A DNA stretch of 15,446 nt from an uncultured Oscillospiraceae bacterium (GTDB lineage Bacteria > Bacillota > Clostridia > UBA1381): the NCBI GenBank assembly GCA_946531785.1, contig CAMNAT010000020.1, positions 1 to 15,446 of the forward strand, given 5' to 3'. The translations under genes and the position numbers were made by a program. The notes below the pieces were generated by a model that made no database searches, had not been told where the DNA came from, and saw only the letters and a program-made list of their open reading frames with translations. Shown here one piece after another: positions 8,901 to 15,446 of the stretch (position 1 is its first letter; each line of letters opens with the position of its first letter).

Positions 8901-9870
8901 CTCCGGCAAAGCCATAGACGGGCCGGAAAACCTTGAAAAAAGTATAAACGCGGCACTCATACTGACTACGGCAAAATACGGCAACGGCTACGGTGAGCTG
9001 AAGGCAGTCCTTGAGACCTGCGGAAAGGATATCGGCATAAAAGCGCCTGTATCCGTTGCGGCATGCAGAGCGCTCATGGGCAAGACCTATAAAGATGCGG
9101 CAAGCTTCAGGCGCGACTATAATAATGCTGCGGAAACCACCTCGGGCGGCGGCTCAGGCGGCGGTTCCGGTGGCGGCTCGGGCGGCGGTTCGAGCGGAGG
9201 CTCATCGGGCAAGTCCGGAGTGCCTTCCAGCACAAAGCCGTCGGTGGCATCGGTTCAGGTGCCGGTATCGGGCGGAGTCTCCGGCGGAGATTCCGGCAAT
9301 TCCGGAGTCGAGCCGATAAAACGAACATTTAATGATATAGATAATTACGAGTGGGCCATGACCGGCATACTCGGTCTTGCAGACAGGAACATAATCAACG
9401 GCGTTGAGGGAGACAGGTTCGAGCCTGCAAGGAATATAACGAGAGAAGAATTTGTAAAGATACTTGTAGGAGCTGTCGGAGTCTCGGATAATGAATATAA
9501 GGCGAATATATTCAGTGATGTATCCGATGATGCCTGGTTTGTAAAGTACATAAATATTGCCGCAGAGCTTGGCATTGTGAACGGGATCGGTGACGGGATG
9601 TTCGGTGCCGGAAATAATATCACAAGGCAGGATATGGCGGTAATGATATACAATGCGCTGAAGTATCGTAATGCTGATGTGACATTAAGCAGCTTCCGGT
9701 TCGATGATGACGGACAGATCGCCGATTACGCAAAGGAAGCGGTCGCTGCGCTTTACGGAATGGGCGCGATAAACGGAGTAACGGACACGACCTTTGAGCC
9801 TGCAGGGCTTGCGACAAGAGCGCAGGCGGCAAAGATCGTGTACAGTGTGCTCAAGGAGCTACAGGGATAA
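5932..9870 (+). CDS. SLH-anchored multi-domain surface protein with two LamG-like domains, 1312 aa
   Basis: This is a predicted wall-bound surface protein with no recognisable catalytic domain. The signal peptide is residues 1-30 (PAAYA), followed by an acidic stretch. Two concanavalin/LamG-like beta-sandwiches follow: ~55-263 and ~272-511, each opening with D-D-F-E-[GA]-Y and closing with [VI]-D-D-V. Residues ~513-627 resemble the SbsA-type Ig-like domain (Big_5), including L-P-F-G-S-A-M. Residues ~628-740 carry the module ending W-x7-P-Y-C. Another Ig-like domain (~755-860) leads into a helical region (~865-1065), a Gly/Ser linker (1071-1093), and three SLH repeats (~1130-1183, ~1193-1246, ~1254-1310) with T-R-E-E, T-R-Q-D and T-R-A-Q in place of the TRAE wall-binding motif. 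SLH triplets bind pyruvylated secondary wall polymers. The protein may display a glycan-binding or scaffold function; cohesins or dockerins are not seen. The ribosome site is GGTGGGAGG. Confidence 0.87.
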   Translation: MKIKKLAAIASAAAVLVTNTAVISAPAAYAEDDEENGFSEDLMIAEETVGDSAEFYDDFEGYDETDEEHSLVDTMNDLYANGWSVATDSEFAERNENDNNQRFAKIVSDGDNKVLELTTAKSLGVMLDPSTEAPSGSYEVSFKFSPVDLGKKQMLFDLSLNSFNEQSNIAKHNIVYSYNGMRMGHRMNNINVPMTQVGEAEAVWYDVKCVVNNDGGYYSVELYKEGALVARRGAINYAGEEKIGFLKLSGFGTTIRVDDVSIKPCEPERLIYADDFEAYSEVRLPSSYVAVGGDVSEAQSREGESFFEGYTPWRALKVFGNSYDLVYDPTLESQVVRLGDDSTTTAQESTGMTYMPLEGDLLTKESQTKRGKLRLTYKFRHFSQNGYASAVDIISDYRYAGKWDYPPQVAVQEKGLPRPAVAGLPYLRTSIAPVKINQEKWYDAEVIFDVISDEVTVIVREDDTGTEIANFTHNTNWINPEISPVFDKVKGLNFRAMNGSSVYIDDVRLEYYITKPVISGNSVIITDYRGERVTDKNSVPAAIAGIELPFGSAMSEDSTNPDTVRLTDSSGAYVAYSPVYGAGSYTIKPDGFLTPGEVYTLTVPATAANSFGVELGMEFEYSFKTAPDYPELMTLSSASVTDLSEVHNGSVIRADISYVNSSDEPIGSMPFIAYYRGDMLLATTSVKPEAIGVRESGSKSVSFTVPSAEVLDMSKVDRISLCLWKGFKNSAPYCGAIDILADASWEELEFASEKTPVKASEPVVTYSYKDSVFNISGTADPDSRYMTVQILKPGSSFDEADELGSEAADALVFYRAQTPVINGEYSIDVRFADDDTAAALEAGDYPAAVYVDDTRLDIDSVYLSSYADYEAVCKELNAAAAADDFDGFKNILNTKRSALNFNNELLGDKELGSGIRSYFEYVKKNPLSAENETGNSEMFNTYVVIEYLNGSKLDNVTDEISEITIADDVKTLCKDILTTEEKEKHFTALISGKAIDGPENLEKSINAALILTTAKYGNGYGELKAVLETCGKDIGIKAPVSVAACRALMGKTYKDAASFRRDYNNAAETTSGGGSGGGSGGGSGGGSSGGSSGKSGVPSSTKPSVASVQVPVSGGVSGGDSGNSGVEPIKRTFNDIDNYEWAMTGILGLADRNIINGVEGDRFEPARNITREEFVKILVGAVGVSDNEYKANIFSDVSDDAWFVKYINIAAELGIVNGIGDGMFGAGNNITRQDMAVMIYNALKYRNADVTLSSFRFDDDGQIADYAKEAVAALYGMGAINGVTDTTFEPAGLATRAQAAKIVYSVLKELQG
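9142..9210 (+). repeat. Gly/Ser linker-coding low-complexity repeat
   Basis: Imperfect 12-bp units of the type GGCGGCGGCTCN encode successive G-G-G-S blocks, residues 1071-1093 of the surface protein. They separate the exposed modules from the three SLH wall-binding repeats and probably act as a flexible spacer. Synonymous variation between the units (GGC/GGT/GGA, TCG/TCA/TCC/AGC) shows the stretch is not a fresh slippage product. Confidence 0.85.
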
Positions 9871-9887
9871 CAGGGAGATGGAAAGCT

Positions 9888-12581
9888 ATGATCAAGGCTT
9901 ACAAAAGATTGCTTGCGCTTATAATGGCAGCAGCTGTTTCCGGCAGCCTCGGCACTGTCAGTGCAAGTGCTGAAAACGATACCGGAGCGGCGGGGAATGA
10001 TAGTGTAGAGGTGCAGTCCGGAACTGAGACAAAGGCCGCAGCCGCTTTGGCGGATAGTATACCTCCGAAGGTGCGGAAGATGATGACTGTTCTAAAGGAG
10101 TTCGGGATCATCCCGGATTATTATGACTATAATCTTCCGCTCACATACGAGGTGCCGCGCGCAGATTTTGCCGCATCGGTTGCAAGAATGATGGGCAAGA
10201 CCGAATACGGCGGATCAGAGGTGTATTTCTATGATGTGCCTAAAAACTACTGGGCGTTCAATGAGATATCCAATCTGACCGAGTTGGGCATTATAGACGG
10301 ACAGGAGGACAAGACCTTCAGTCCGGGAGAGCCTATATCCAAGAGTGCCGCTTATAAGATAATACTGTGCGCGATGGGCTATCAGGCATCTGCGGAGAAT
10401 TCCGGCGGATATCCGAACGGTTATCTGTCACTTGCAAACCGGATAAAGCTCTCAGACGGAGTATCCGCCGGTGATACAGTCACGATGTCGGACATGCTGA
10501 ATATCCTCTATAATTCACTCACTATCAATATCATGGAGCCGGCAGGCTCAAAGAATAATTCAATAACATACGAAGTGAGTGACGATGAAACGCTGATATC
10601 ATCGTACAGAGATATCTTTTACGGCGAGGGATATGTGAACGGCGCAAACTCCATAACAGTGTACGGAGGGACAATAAATAAGAATGATGCGCTCATAGAC
10701 AGCGATACCTATAACAGCGGCGGCATCGATATGATGCAGTATCTCGGCGAGAAGATCGAATTCTTTTATGAGGATCATGACTCATCCGATGATAAAAAGC
10801 TTTTGTGGGTAGGGCAGAAAAAATCATCTCAGACGATAAAATATATCTCCGTTGACGGCGACGCAGAGCTTGATACGGATACATTCACCTATACATATTA
10901 TGATGAAAACGACAGAAAGCGCAGAGTGAATCTGGACAGAAGCATTCTGGTCGTATATAACGGCGGTATAGTTGATTCCGGCTATGACAAGCTCCTGAAT
11001 GATAAGAGATATGATATGAAGCTGCTCTCTGACGGCGGTAAATATACCGTTATGGTCATAAGAGCATATGAGAACTTTGTTGCAGGGAACATAAACAGCA
11101 TAGAGCAGATAGTTTATGATAAAAACAAGACTCAGGAATATATTGATCTCAACAAGGACAATTATGATACCTTCAGCATCAGGATGATGGGTAACGAGGA
11201 GATATCCTTTGAGGATATAACAAAGGATACCGTTCTTTCGGTCTACCGCTCGAAGGATAAAAGGCATATAGAGGTATATGCATCGCATAACATTGTAGAC
11301 GGCGCGGTAGAAAGCATTAATGATACCGATAAAAAAGAGGTCACCATAAACGGCCGTAAATATCGCGTTGATGACAAGGTATCGTTAAACAGCTTTTCGA
11401 TCGGTGACAATGTCACAGCGTATACCGATGTATACGGTGAGATCGCGTATATCTCAACAAAGACGGGTGATTTCAAGGGCTCATTCCTGCTCAAGGCATT
11501 CCTGGACGAGCAGGAGGAAAATATGGTCATAAAGCAGCTGGGCGAGGACAGCAATGTAACAAAGCTGAACTGCGTTGAAAAGCTTACCATAGATGGCATA
11601 AGGTATAAAACTGCGAAGGATGCATACAGAATGCTTCTTGCGGGAGAAAACAAGCTCACAGCACAGTTCGCGCTGATAAAGACAAATGAGAACGGCGAAA
11701 TAACGGAGATCGATACGACTAACTATAATCCGGCAAAAGAAACACAGAACTCGTTACAGGTAGATGTACCGTTCTGGTACGGCAAAGAGACGACCTATAC
11801 CCAGAGGCTGATAAGGGCAAACGCAAATGCTGCAAGGATAGGTGAGAAAATAGTTTTCGATGCAGACACAAAGGTGTTCGTAGTGCCGTTTGTAACGGAT
11901 TATTCAAGCGTGGTCGATGATGATTTCTGGGTGACTGTCGGCTCCAAGCTCAAAAATGATACGGGAACATATGCTGAGAGCTACAAGGTCACGGAAAGCT
12001 CCGGCATAGCTAAATACATTCTTTTAAAGGGATATGATCCGAACAGGGTTAGCGGCGAGCTTCCTATATTGGCGCAGAGGATCAGCTACGGCGTAAATGA
12101 TGACGGCGACCGTGTCGAGGTGCTTGAGGGCTATCAGGGCGCGGCTCCTGTCAGCATTATGGCTGATGAGAGCGTGGACGATCTGTTCTCAAGAAGCGGA
12201 GTGATGTCCGGTGATGTAGTGACCTTGTCAAAGGATACCTATGGAAATGTCAAGGGCTGCACCGTGGCATATGATTACAGGTCGGGTGAGCATAAGGCTC
12301 TGTCGGCACTGAATGATTATCAGGGAATGTTTGTCGGATATGCAAATGATGTTGTTGATACTGTGGTGAAGATAGGCTTTGAAAGCGGTGCCACATATGA
12401 TTTCGCAATAAATGCGATGTCCAGACCTGTACTGGTCTATGACCGCTCGAAGAACAAAAACAATATCACAATAGCGACATTGGGAGATATCATTACATAT
12501 AAAAATGATCCGGAAAACTGTTCAACGGTATTTATTGCAACAAACAGAATGCAGCCGCAGATGTTTATTATATATAAATAA
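9888..12581 (+). CDS. Secreted S-layer-like protein with divergent N-terminal SLH repeats, 897 aa
   Basis: The product is probably a cell-surface protein of unknown function. The signal peptide is residues 1-28 (SASA cleavage). Residues ~60-212 hold three SLH-like repeats: L-K-E-F-G-I-I with P-R-A-D-F (~66-101), F-Y-D-V-P-x-x-Y-W with L-G-I-I-D-G (~112-163), and a weak third (~174-212). Only the first keeps the Arg of the TRAE-type motif; the second has S-K-S-A and the third T-M-S-D. About 680 residues of beta-rich sequence follow. These include a unit near 490-560 with I-N-G-R-K-Y followed by I-G-D-N-V-T-A-Y-T-D, a pattern found in other clostridial SLH proteins. No catalytic motif is recognised. 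The CAGGGAG site 17 nt after the previous stop implies co-transcription with the preceding SLH gene. An S-layer subunit or surface adhesin are both possible. Confidence 0.8.
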   Translation: MIKAYKRLLALIMAAAVSGSLGTVSASAENDTGAAGNDSVEVQSGTETKAAAALADSIPPKVRKMMTVLKEFGIIPDYYDYNLPLTYEVPRADFAASVARMMGKTEYGGSEVYFYDVPKNYWAFNEISNLTELGIIDGQEDKTFSPGEPISKSAAYKIILCAMGYQASAENSGGYPNGYLSLANRIKLSDGVSAGDTVTMSDMLNILYNSLTINIMEPAGSKNNSITYEVSDDETLISSYRDIFYGEGYVNGANSITVYGGTINKNDALIDSDTYNSGGIDMMQYLGEKIEFFYEDHDSSDDKKLLWVGQKKSSQTIKYISVDGDAELDTDTFTYTYYDENDRKRRVNLDRSILVVYNGGIVDSGYDKLLNDKRYDMKLLSDGGKYTVMVIRAYENFVAGNINSIEQIVYDKNKTQEYIDLNKDNYDTFSIRMMGNEEISFEDITKDTVLSVYRSKDKRHIEVYASHNIVDGAVESINDTDKKEVTINGRKYRVDDKVSLNSFSIGDNVTAYTDVYGEIAYISTKTGDFKGSFLLKAFLDEQEENMVIKQLGEDSNVTKLNCVEKLTIDGIRYKTAKDAYRMLLAGENKLTAQFALIKTNENGEITEIDTTNYNPAKETQNSLQVDVPFWYGKETTYTQRLIRANANAARIGEKIVFDADTKVFVVPFVTDYSSVVDDDFWVTVGSKLKNDTGTYAESYKVTESSGIAKYILLKGYDPNRVSGELPILAQRISYGVNDDGDRVEVLEGYQGAAPVSIMADESVDDLFSRSGVMSGDVVTLSKDTYGNVKGCTVAYDYRSGEHKALSALNDYQGMFVGYANDVVDTVVKIGFESGATYDFAINAMSRPVLVYDRSKNKNNITIATLGDIITYKNDPENCSTVFIATNRMQPQMFIIYK

Positions 12582-12653
12582 AATGTCTGCGACAAGCTTA
12601 TTACTATGACAGGAATTTATAAATACATATATCAGAAAGGAAAGTGATTACAG

Positions 12654-14048
12654 ATGAAACTAAGGAAGATCTTATGCGTGGTTTTGGGCCTTTCTATGTG
12701 CGCAGCGCTCGTAAGCTGCGGCAATGCCAACAGGGGCAGAACGGAGGATGGCAGGATCGCTATCTCGACAAGCGGCTGGCCGGATAAGGATTCACCGGAC
12801 TATCCCAAGGCAGCCGAAAGGGAAAAGGGCTTTGAAGAAGCTAACCCGGATGTCGATCTCTCAGGCGAAACATGGACCTTTGATCTGAAGTCGTTCTATC
12901 CCAAGGCGGAATCCGGTACGCTTCCGACATTATATCGCTGCAACTTTACTGAGATCCAGAGGATCATAGACGGCGAGTATGCGGCGGATATTACCGATGT
13001 ATTGAGAAAAAGAGGATATGCGGGCAAGCTGTCCAAAAAGGTAGAGGATGTTATCTCAAAGGACGGCAGGATATATTCGTTCCCGATGTCCACATATATT
13101 CTCGGTCTTGCTATAAATATGGATCTGTTTAAGGCTGCGGGTCTTGTCGAGGCGGACGGAACTCCGAAGCAGCCGAAGGATTGGTATGAGCTGGCTGAGT
13201 ATGCTAAGCAGATAAAGGAAAAGACAGGTAAGGACGGCTTCATAATGCCGACAATGAACAATGCCGGCGGTTGGATATTCACAGTCATCGCATGGTCGTT
13301 CGGTACCGAGTTCATGAAGCAGGACGATAACGGGAAGTGGATCGCGACCTTTGATTCACCGGAGTGTACTGAGGCGCTTCAGTTCATAAAGGATCTCAGA
13401 TGGAAGTATGATGTCGTTCCGCAGAACACGCTTATAGACAATAAAGGCACCGCGGAATATCTTGCGTCGGGCAAGGCTGCCATGATGCTCAGCTCCGGAA
13501 CGATAGGAACGCAGATGGCGACCTTCAGCATCGATCCGGATCTGTTGGGTATGATGGCGATCCCCGCAGGCCCGAAGCGTTATGTGACCCTGCTCGGTGG
13601 TGATACGAGAGCAATAAGAGACGACGCTACCGAGGAGCAGATAGACGCTTGCATAAGATTCCTCGAATACACCGGAAACGGATATGATATCGACGAGTCC
13701 GGCAAGAAGGCTCTGACTGAGACGATAGAAAAAAGCAAGGAACGCGGAGCGGTCATAGGCATAAAATCACTCAGCCCTTGGAACGATTCAAGCGAAAAGC
13801 AGCGGTTCCAGAACGAGTTGATCGAAAAATATGCCAATGTAAGCCCGAACAATGTAAGACTCTATAACGAGTTCCTTAACGATGATAAGGTCGAAGTCCA
13901 GCCCGAGGAGCCGATATGCGCTCAGGATCTGTACGGAGTTCTGGACAACTGCATACAGAAGGTTCTCGGAGACAAGAACGCGGACTGCGCTGCATTGTTG
14001 AAGAAGGCAAATACTGATTTCCAGACAAACTTCCTTAACAATTATTAA
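12654..14048 (+). CDS. Carbohydrate ABC transporter solute-binding lipoprotein, 464 aa
   Basis: This is the extracytoplasmic receptor of a sugar importer, belonging to the SBP family 1 (MalE-like) type. The N-terminus is a lipoprotein signal with lipobox L-V-S-C, so Cys22 should be lipidated and tether it to the outer face of the membrane. Family-like features include Y-S-F-P at 141-144, an A-I-N-M-D-L-F-K-A-A-G-L segment at 153-164, a D-W-Y-E-L-A-E-Y-A-K helix at 176-185, and A-S-G-K-A-A-M at 271-277. The length is normal for the family. AAAGGAAAG at 12636-12644 supports the ATG. It follows the S-layer-like gene after 72 nt with no clear terminator, and permease genes follow. The ligand is presumably an oligosaccharide released by the upstream hydrolases; this is inferred from context only. 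Confidence 0.93.
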   Translation: MKLRKILCVVLGLSMCAALVSCGNANRGRTEDGRIAISTSGWPDKDSPDYPKAAEREKGFEEANPDVDLSGETWTFDLKSFYPKAESGTLPTLYRCNFTEIQRIIDGEYAADITDVLRKRGYAGKLSKKVEDVISKDGRIYSFPMSTYILGLAINMDLFKAAGLVEADGTPKQPKDWYELAEYAKQIKEKTGKDGFIMPTMNNAGGWIFTVIAWSFGTEFMKQDDNGKWIATFDSPECTEALQFIKDLRWKYDVVPQNTLIDNKGTAEYLASGKAAMMLSSGTIGTQMATFSIDPDLLGMMAIPAGPKRYVTLLGGDTRAIRDDATEEQIDACIRFLEYTGNGYDIDESGKKALTETIEKSKERGAVIGIKSLSPWNDSSEKQRFQNELIEKYANVSPNNVRLYNEFLNDDKVEVQPEEPICAQDLYGVLDNCIQKVLGDKNADCAALLKKANTDFQTNFLNNY

Positions 14049-14068
14049 TTATAACCGACAAGTTAATA

Positions 14069-14100
14069 GCGGAAGGCGGTGCGCAGCGCTGCCCATCCGT
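14069..14100 (+). other. Intercistronic GC-rich hairpin between binding-protein and permease genes
   Basis: GGCGGTGC (14075-14082) pairs with GCGCTGCC (14086-14093), including two G-T wobbles, around a GCA loop. GCGGA (14069-14073) pairs with TCCGT (14096-14100) across a small A/CA internal loop, giving about 13 pairs. No T-tract follows, and the permease ribosome site GGGAGGA begins 17 nt later. The likely role is to stabilise the 3' end of the binding-protein message so that it outlasts the permease part, as seen in other binding-protein transport operons. This role is inference. Confidence 0.55.
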
Positions 14101-14129
14101 TATCATCAACAGTGATGGGAGGATGCTAA

Positions 14130-15050
14130 ATGAGGAAAGATGATCACAGAAAGCTGAAAAAGCCGAAGAGCGGCGGGCTTAAGAAAAAATCCTTTTTCAT
14201 CTCGTGGCTTTTCGCTCTGCCTGCGCTTATATTAATGTATCTCTTTATATGGCGGCCTACAGTTATGGGATTTGTGTGGTCACTGTTTAAGATGCAGGGA
14301 TATAAGCCTACGCATTTTATCGGCTTGCAGAATTATATTGAAGTGATAAAGGATACGCAGTTTATACCGCTATTTATCAATACGATAGAATATGTGGTAT
14401 GGTCGATAGTGATCGGCTTCCTGCCGCCTATCCTGTTAGCTGTATTTGTAAATGAGATGGTCCATTTCAAGAAGAAGATACTGACCTTTCTCTATCTGCC
14501 GGCGATCATACCGGCGATCGCTGTTTCACTGCTGTGGAAGCAGATGTATGATCCAACTGAGCTTGGACTTCTGAATATGATACTTATAAAGCTCGGCATG
14601 TCACCGTATCAGTGGCTCAACGACGCGCATCTGACCATTCTGTGGATCGTGGTATCCATGACATGGAAGGGCTTTCCGGGCGCTATGCTGCTGTATTATT
14701 CGGCGCTGCAGAGCGTGAATCAGGAGCTGTATGAGGCGGCGACCATCGACGGCGCGGGGATATTGCAGCGCGCATGGTATGTTATGCGTCCCCAGATCAT
14801 GGGAGTGCTGATCCTCAATTTTGTGAGACAGATAATAGGTGTGTTCCAAGTCATGGAGCAGCCGCTTGCAATGACGGGCGGAGGCCCGGACGGAGCATCG
14901 GCATCTCTGGGATATCAGCTTTATAAATACGGCTTCGTTACTCAGAGAGTAGGGCATGCAATGGCATTGGGTACGATAATATTCTTCGTGCTCATATTTA
15001 TGACTATCTTCTATTTCAAGCTGAATAAGAAGCTGGAAGAAAGTCTGTAA
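14130..15050 (+). CDS. Carbohydrate ABC transporter permease, MalF/UgpA type, 306 aa
   Basis: This is one of two membrane subunits that form the sugar channel of the importer. A basic cytoplasmic N-terminus (residues 1-20, K/R-rich) precedes six hydrophobic segments at roughly 22-44, 80-107, 116-137, 167-190, 222-242 and 276-297. The cytoplasmic EAA loop, which contacts the ATPase, is clear at 202-221: E-A-A-T-I-D-G-A-G, then R-A-W-Y-V-M-R-P. A G-G-G-P motif after the fifth segment (250-253) is typical of the MalF/UgpA side. The length is normal. The start is supported by GGGAGGA at 14117-14123. The stop is only 14 nt before the next permease ATG, so the two are co-translated from one message. 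Confidence 0.95.
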   Translation: MRKDDHRKLKKPKSGGLKKKSFFISWLFALPALILMYLFIWRPTVMGFVWSLFKMQGYKPTHFIGLQNYIEVIKDTQFIPLFINTIEYVVWSIVIGFLPPILLAVFVNEMVHFKKKILTFLYLPAIIPAIAVSLLWKQMYDPTELGLLNMILIKLGMSPYQWLNDAHLTILWIVVSMTWKGFPGAMLLYYSALQSVNQELYEAATIDGAGILQRAWYVMRPQIMGVLILNFVRQIIGVFQVMEQPLAMTGGGPDGASASLGYQLYKYGFVTQRVGHAMALGTIIFFVLIFMTIFYFKLNKKLEESL

Positions 15051-15064
15051 AGGAAGTGAACAAC

Positions 15065-15446
15065 ATGAGTAAGTTTCAAGAAAAAACTACGGGATTGCTT
15101 ACCAATGTCGATCTGAAGGGCGCAAGGGGGAAGATATTGTACTGGGCTATCTTTGCGTTCCTGATCCTATGCTGCTTTCTGACCTTTCTTCCTGCAATAT
15201 GGACGGTTTTCACGGCGTTAAAGGACACTAATGAGATATATACAAGCACAAGCTTTTTTCCAAAGGATCTGTCCTGGAATGTGTTTGTTGCAAGGGTAAG
15301 CGATTCATGGAATCAGCTGAAGTTCGGAAGAAGCATCATCAATACTATATACTTCTCTGTTATCAGCTGGGCATTTAAGCTGGGTGTCTGCACCTTTGCG
15401 GGATACACCTTTTCAAAGCTGAAGCCGAAGGGCAGCACGATGGTGT
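15065..15446 (+). CDS. Carbohydrate ABC transporter permease, MalG/UgpE type (5' part, 127 codons)
   Basis: This is the partner permease of the importer, cut by the right edge of the window. ATG 15065 follows an AAGGAAGTG ribosome site at 15050-15058 that touches the stop codon of the preceding permease. The visible 127 residues show a soluble N-terminus, a first transmembrane helix at ~25-50 ending L-P-A-I-W-T-V-F-T-A-L-K, and a periplasm-side-type segment with F-F-P-K-D-L-S-W-N-V-F at ~64-74. A second helix region starts at ~87 with S-I-I-N-T-I-Y-F-S, matching the N-T-x-x-x-[ST] opening typical of MalG-type subunits. The EAA loop would lie beyond the window. Confidence 0.92.
   Translation, partial: MSKFQEKTTGLLTNVDLKGARGKILYWAIFAFLILCCFLTFLPAIWTVFTALKDTNEIYTSTSFFPKDLSWNVFVARVSDSWNQLKFGRSIINTIYFSVISWAFKLGVCTFAGYTFSKLKPKGSTMV

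Noticed and set aside
9142..9210. Short direct repeats considered as a CRISPR-like or mobile-element signature
   Set aside because: The 12-bp units are contiguous, in frame and encode Gly/Gly/Gly/Ser; there are no spacers, no terminal inverted repeats and no transposase gene in the window.
9056..9319. An 87-codon + strand frame rich in Ala and Arg
   Set aside because: It is the out-of-frame reading of the Gly/Ser linker repeat of the SLH protein; its composition is an effect of the GGC-rich repeat.
5932..9870. The large SLH protein considered as a catalytic enzyme (for example a lyase or LamG-type glucanase)
   Set aside because: The two LamG-like domains lack a recognisable GH16-type E-x-D-x-x-E motif, and no other active-site pattern was found.
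12596..12634. Possible promoter before the solute-binding protein gene (TATAAA at 12618-12623, or ATGACA at 12606-12611 with TATATC at 12628-12633)
   Set aside because: The first lacks a -35 at suitable spacing. The second would start transcription inside the ribosome site. The gap is AT-rich, so such matches arise easily.

Overview
The window reads as part of a polysaccharide-use locus from a Gram-positive anaerobe of the class Clostridia. The signs are secreted proteins with classical signal peptides, a lipoprotein solute-binding protein, S-layer-homology (SLH) wall anchors, strong AGGAGG-type ribosome sites and moderate GC. A gut or rumen lineage rich in SLH-anchored carbohydrate enzymes is likely, but this is inference and I cannot name the species.

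All seven coding regions lie on the + strand. At the left edge is the 3' end (74 codons) of an exported-looking protein, followed by two hairpins; the second has a T-tract and looks like an intrinsic terminator. A plausible extended -10 promoter then starts a tightly spaced block of four genes with gaps of 17 to 27 nt. The first two (396-2408 and 2434-5904) are paralogous secreted clan GH-A glycoside hydrolases. They share an N-terminal beta-sandwich, a TIM barrel with both catalytic glutamates, and a post-barrel beta domain, but carry different accessory modules; the larger ends in a CBM9-like domain. The third (5932-9870) is a 1312-residue non-catalytic surface protein with two LamG-like domains, Ig-like modules, a helical region, a Gly/Ser linker and three C-terminal SLH repeats. 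The fourth (9888-12581) is a secreted protein with divergent SLH-like repeats at its N-terminus and about 680 residues of beta-rich sequence.

After a 72-nt gap come parts of a carbohydrate ABC importer: a lipoprotein solute-binding protein (12654-14048), an 81-nt gap with a GC-rich hairpin, a MalF/UgpA-type permease (14130-15050) and the start of a MalG/UgpE-type permease (15065 to the right edge). No ATPase, regulator or intracellular glycosidase is present.

The working model is that the SLH proteins form or decorate the cell surface and may bind glycan, the two GH-A enzymes cut it outside the cell, and the ABC importer takes up the oligosaccharides. The substrate cannot be read from the sequence. 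The most notable item is a roughly 75-residue module ending in a W-x(6-7)-P-[YL]-C motif. It occurs in the left-edge protein, at the C-terminus of the first hydrolase, and inside the large SLH protein.
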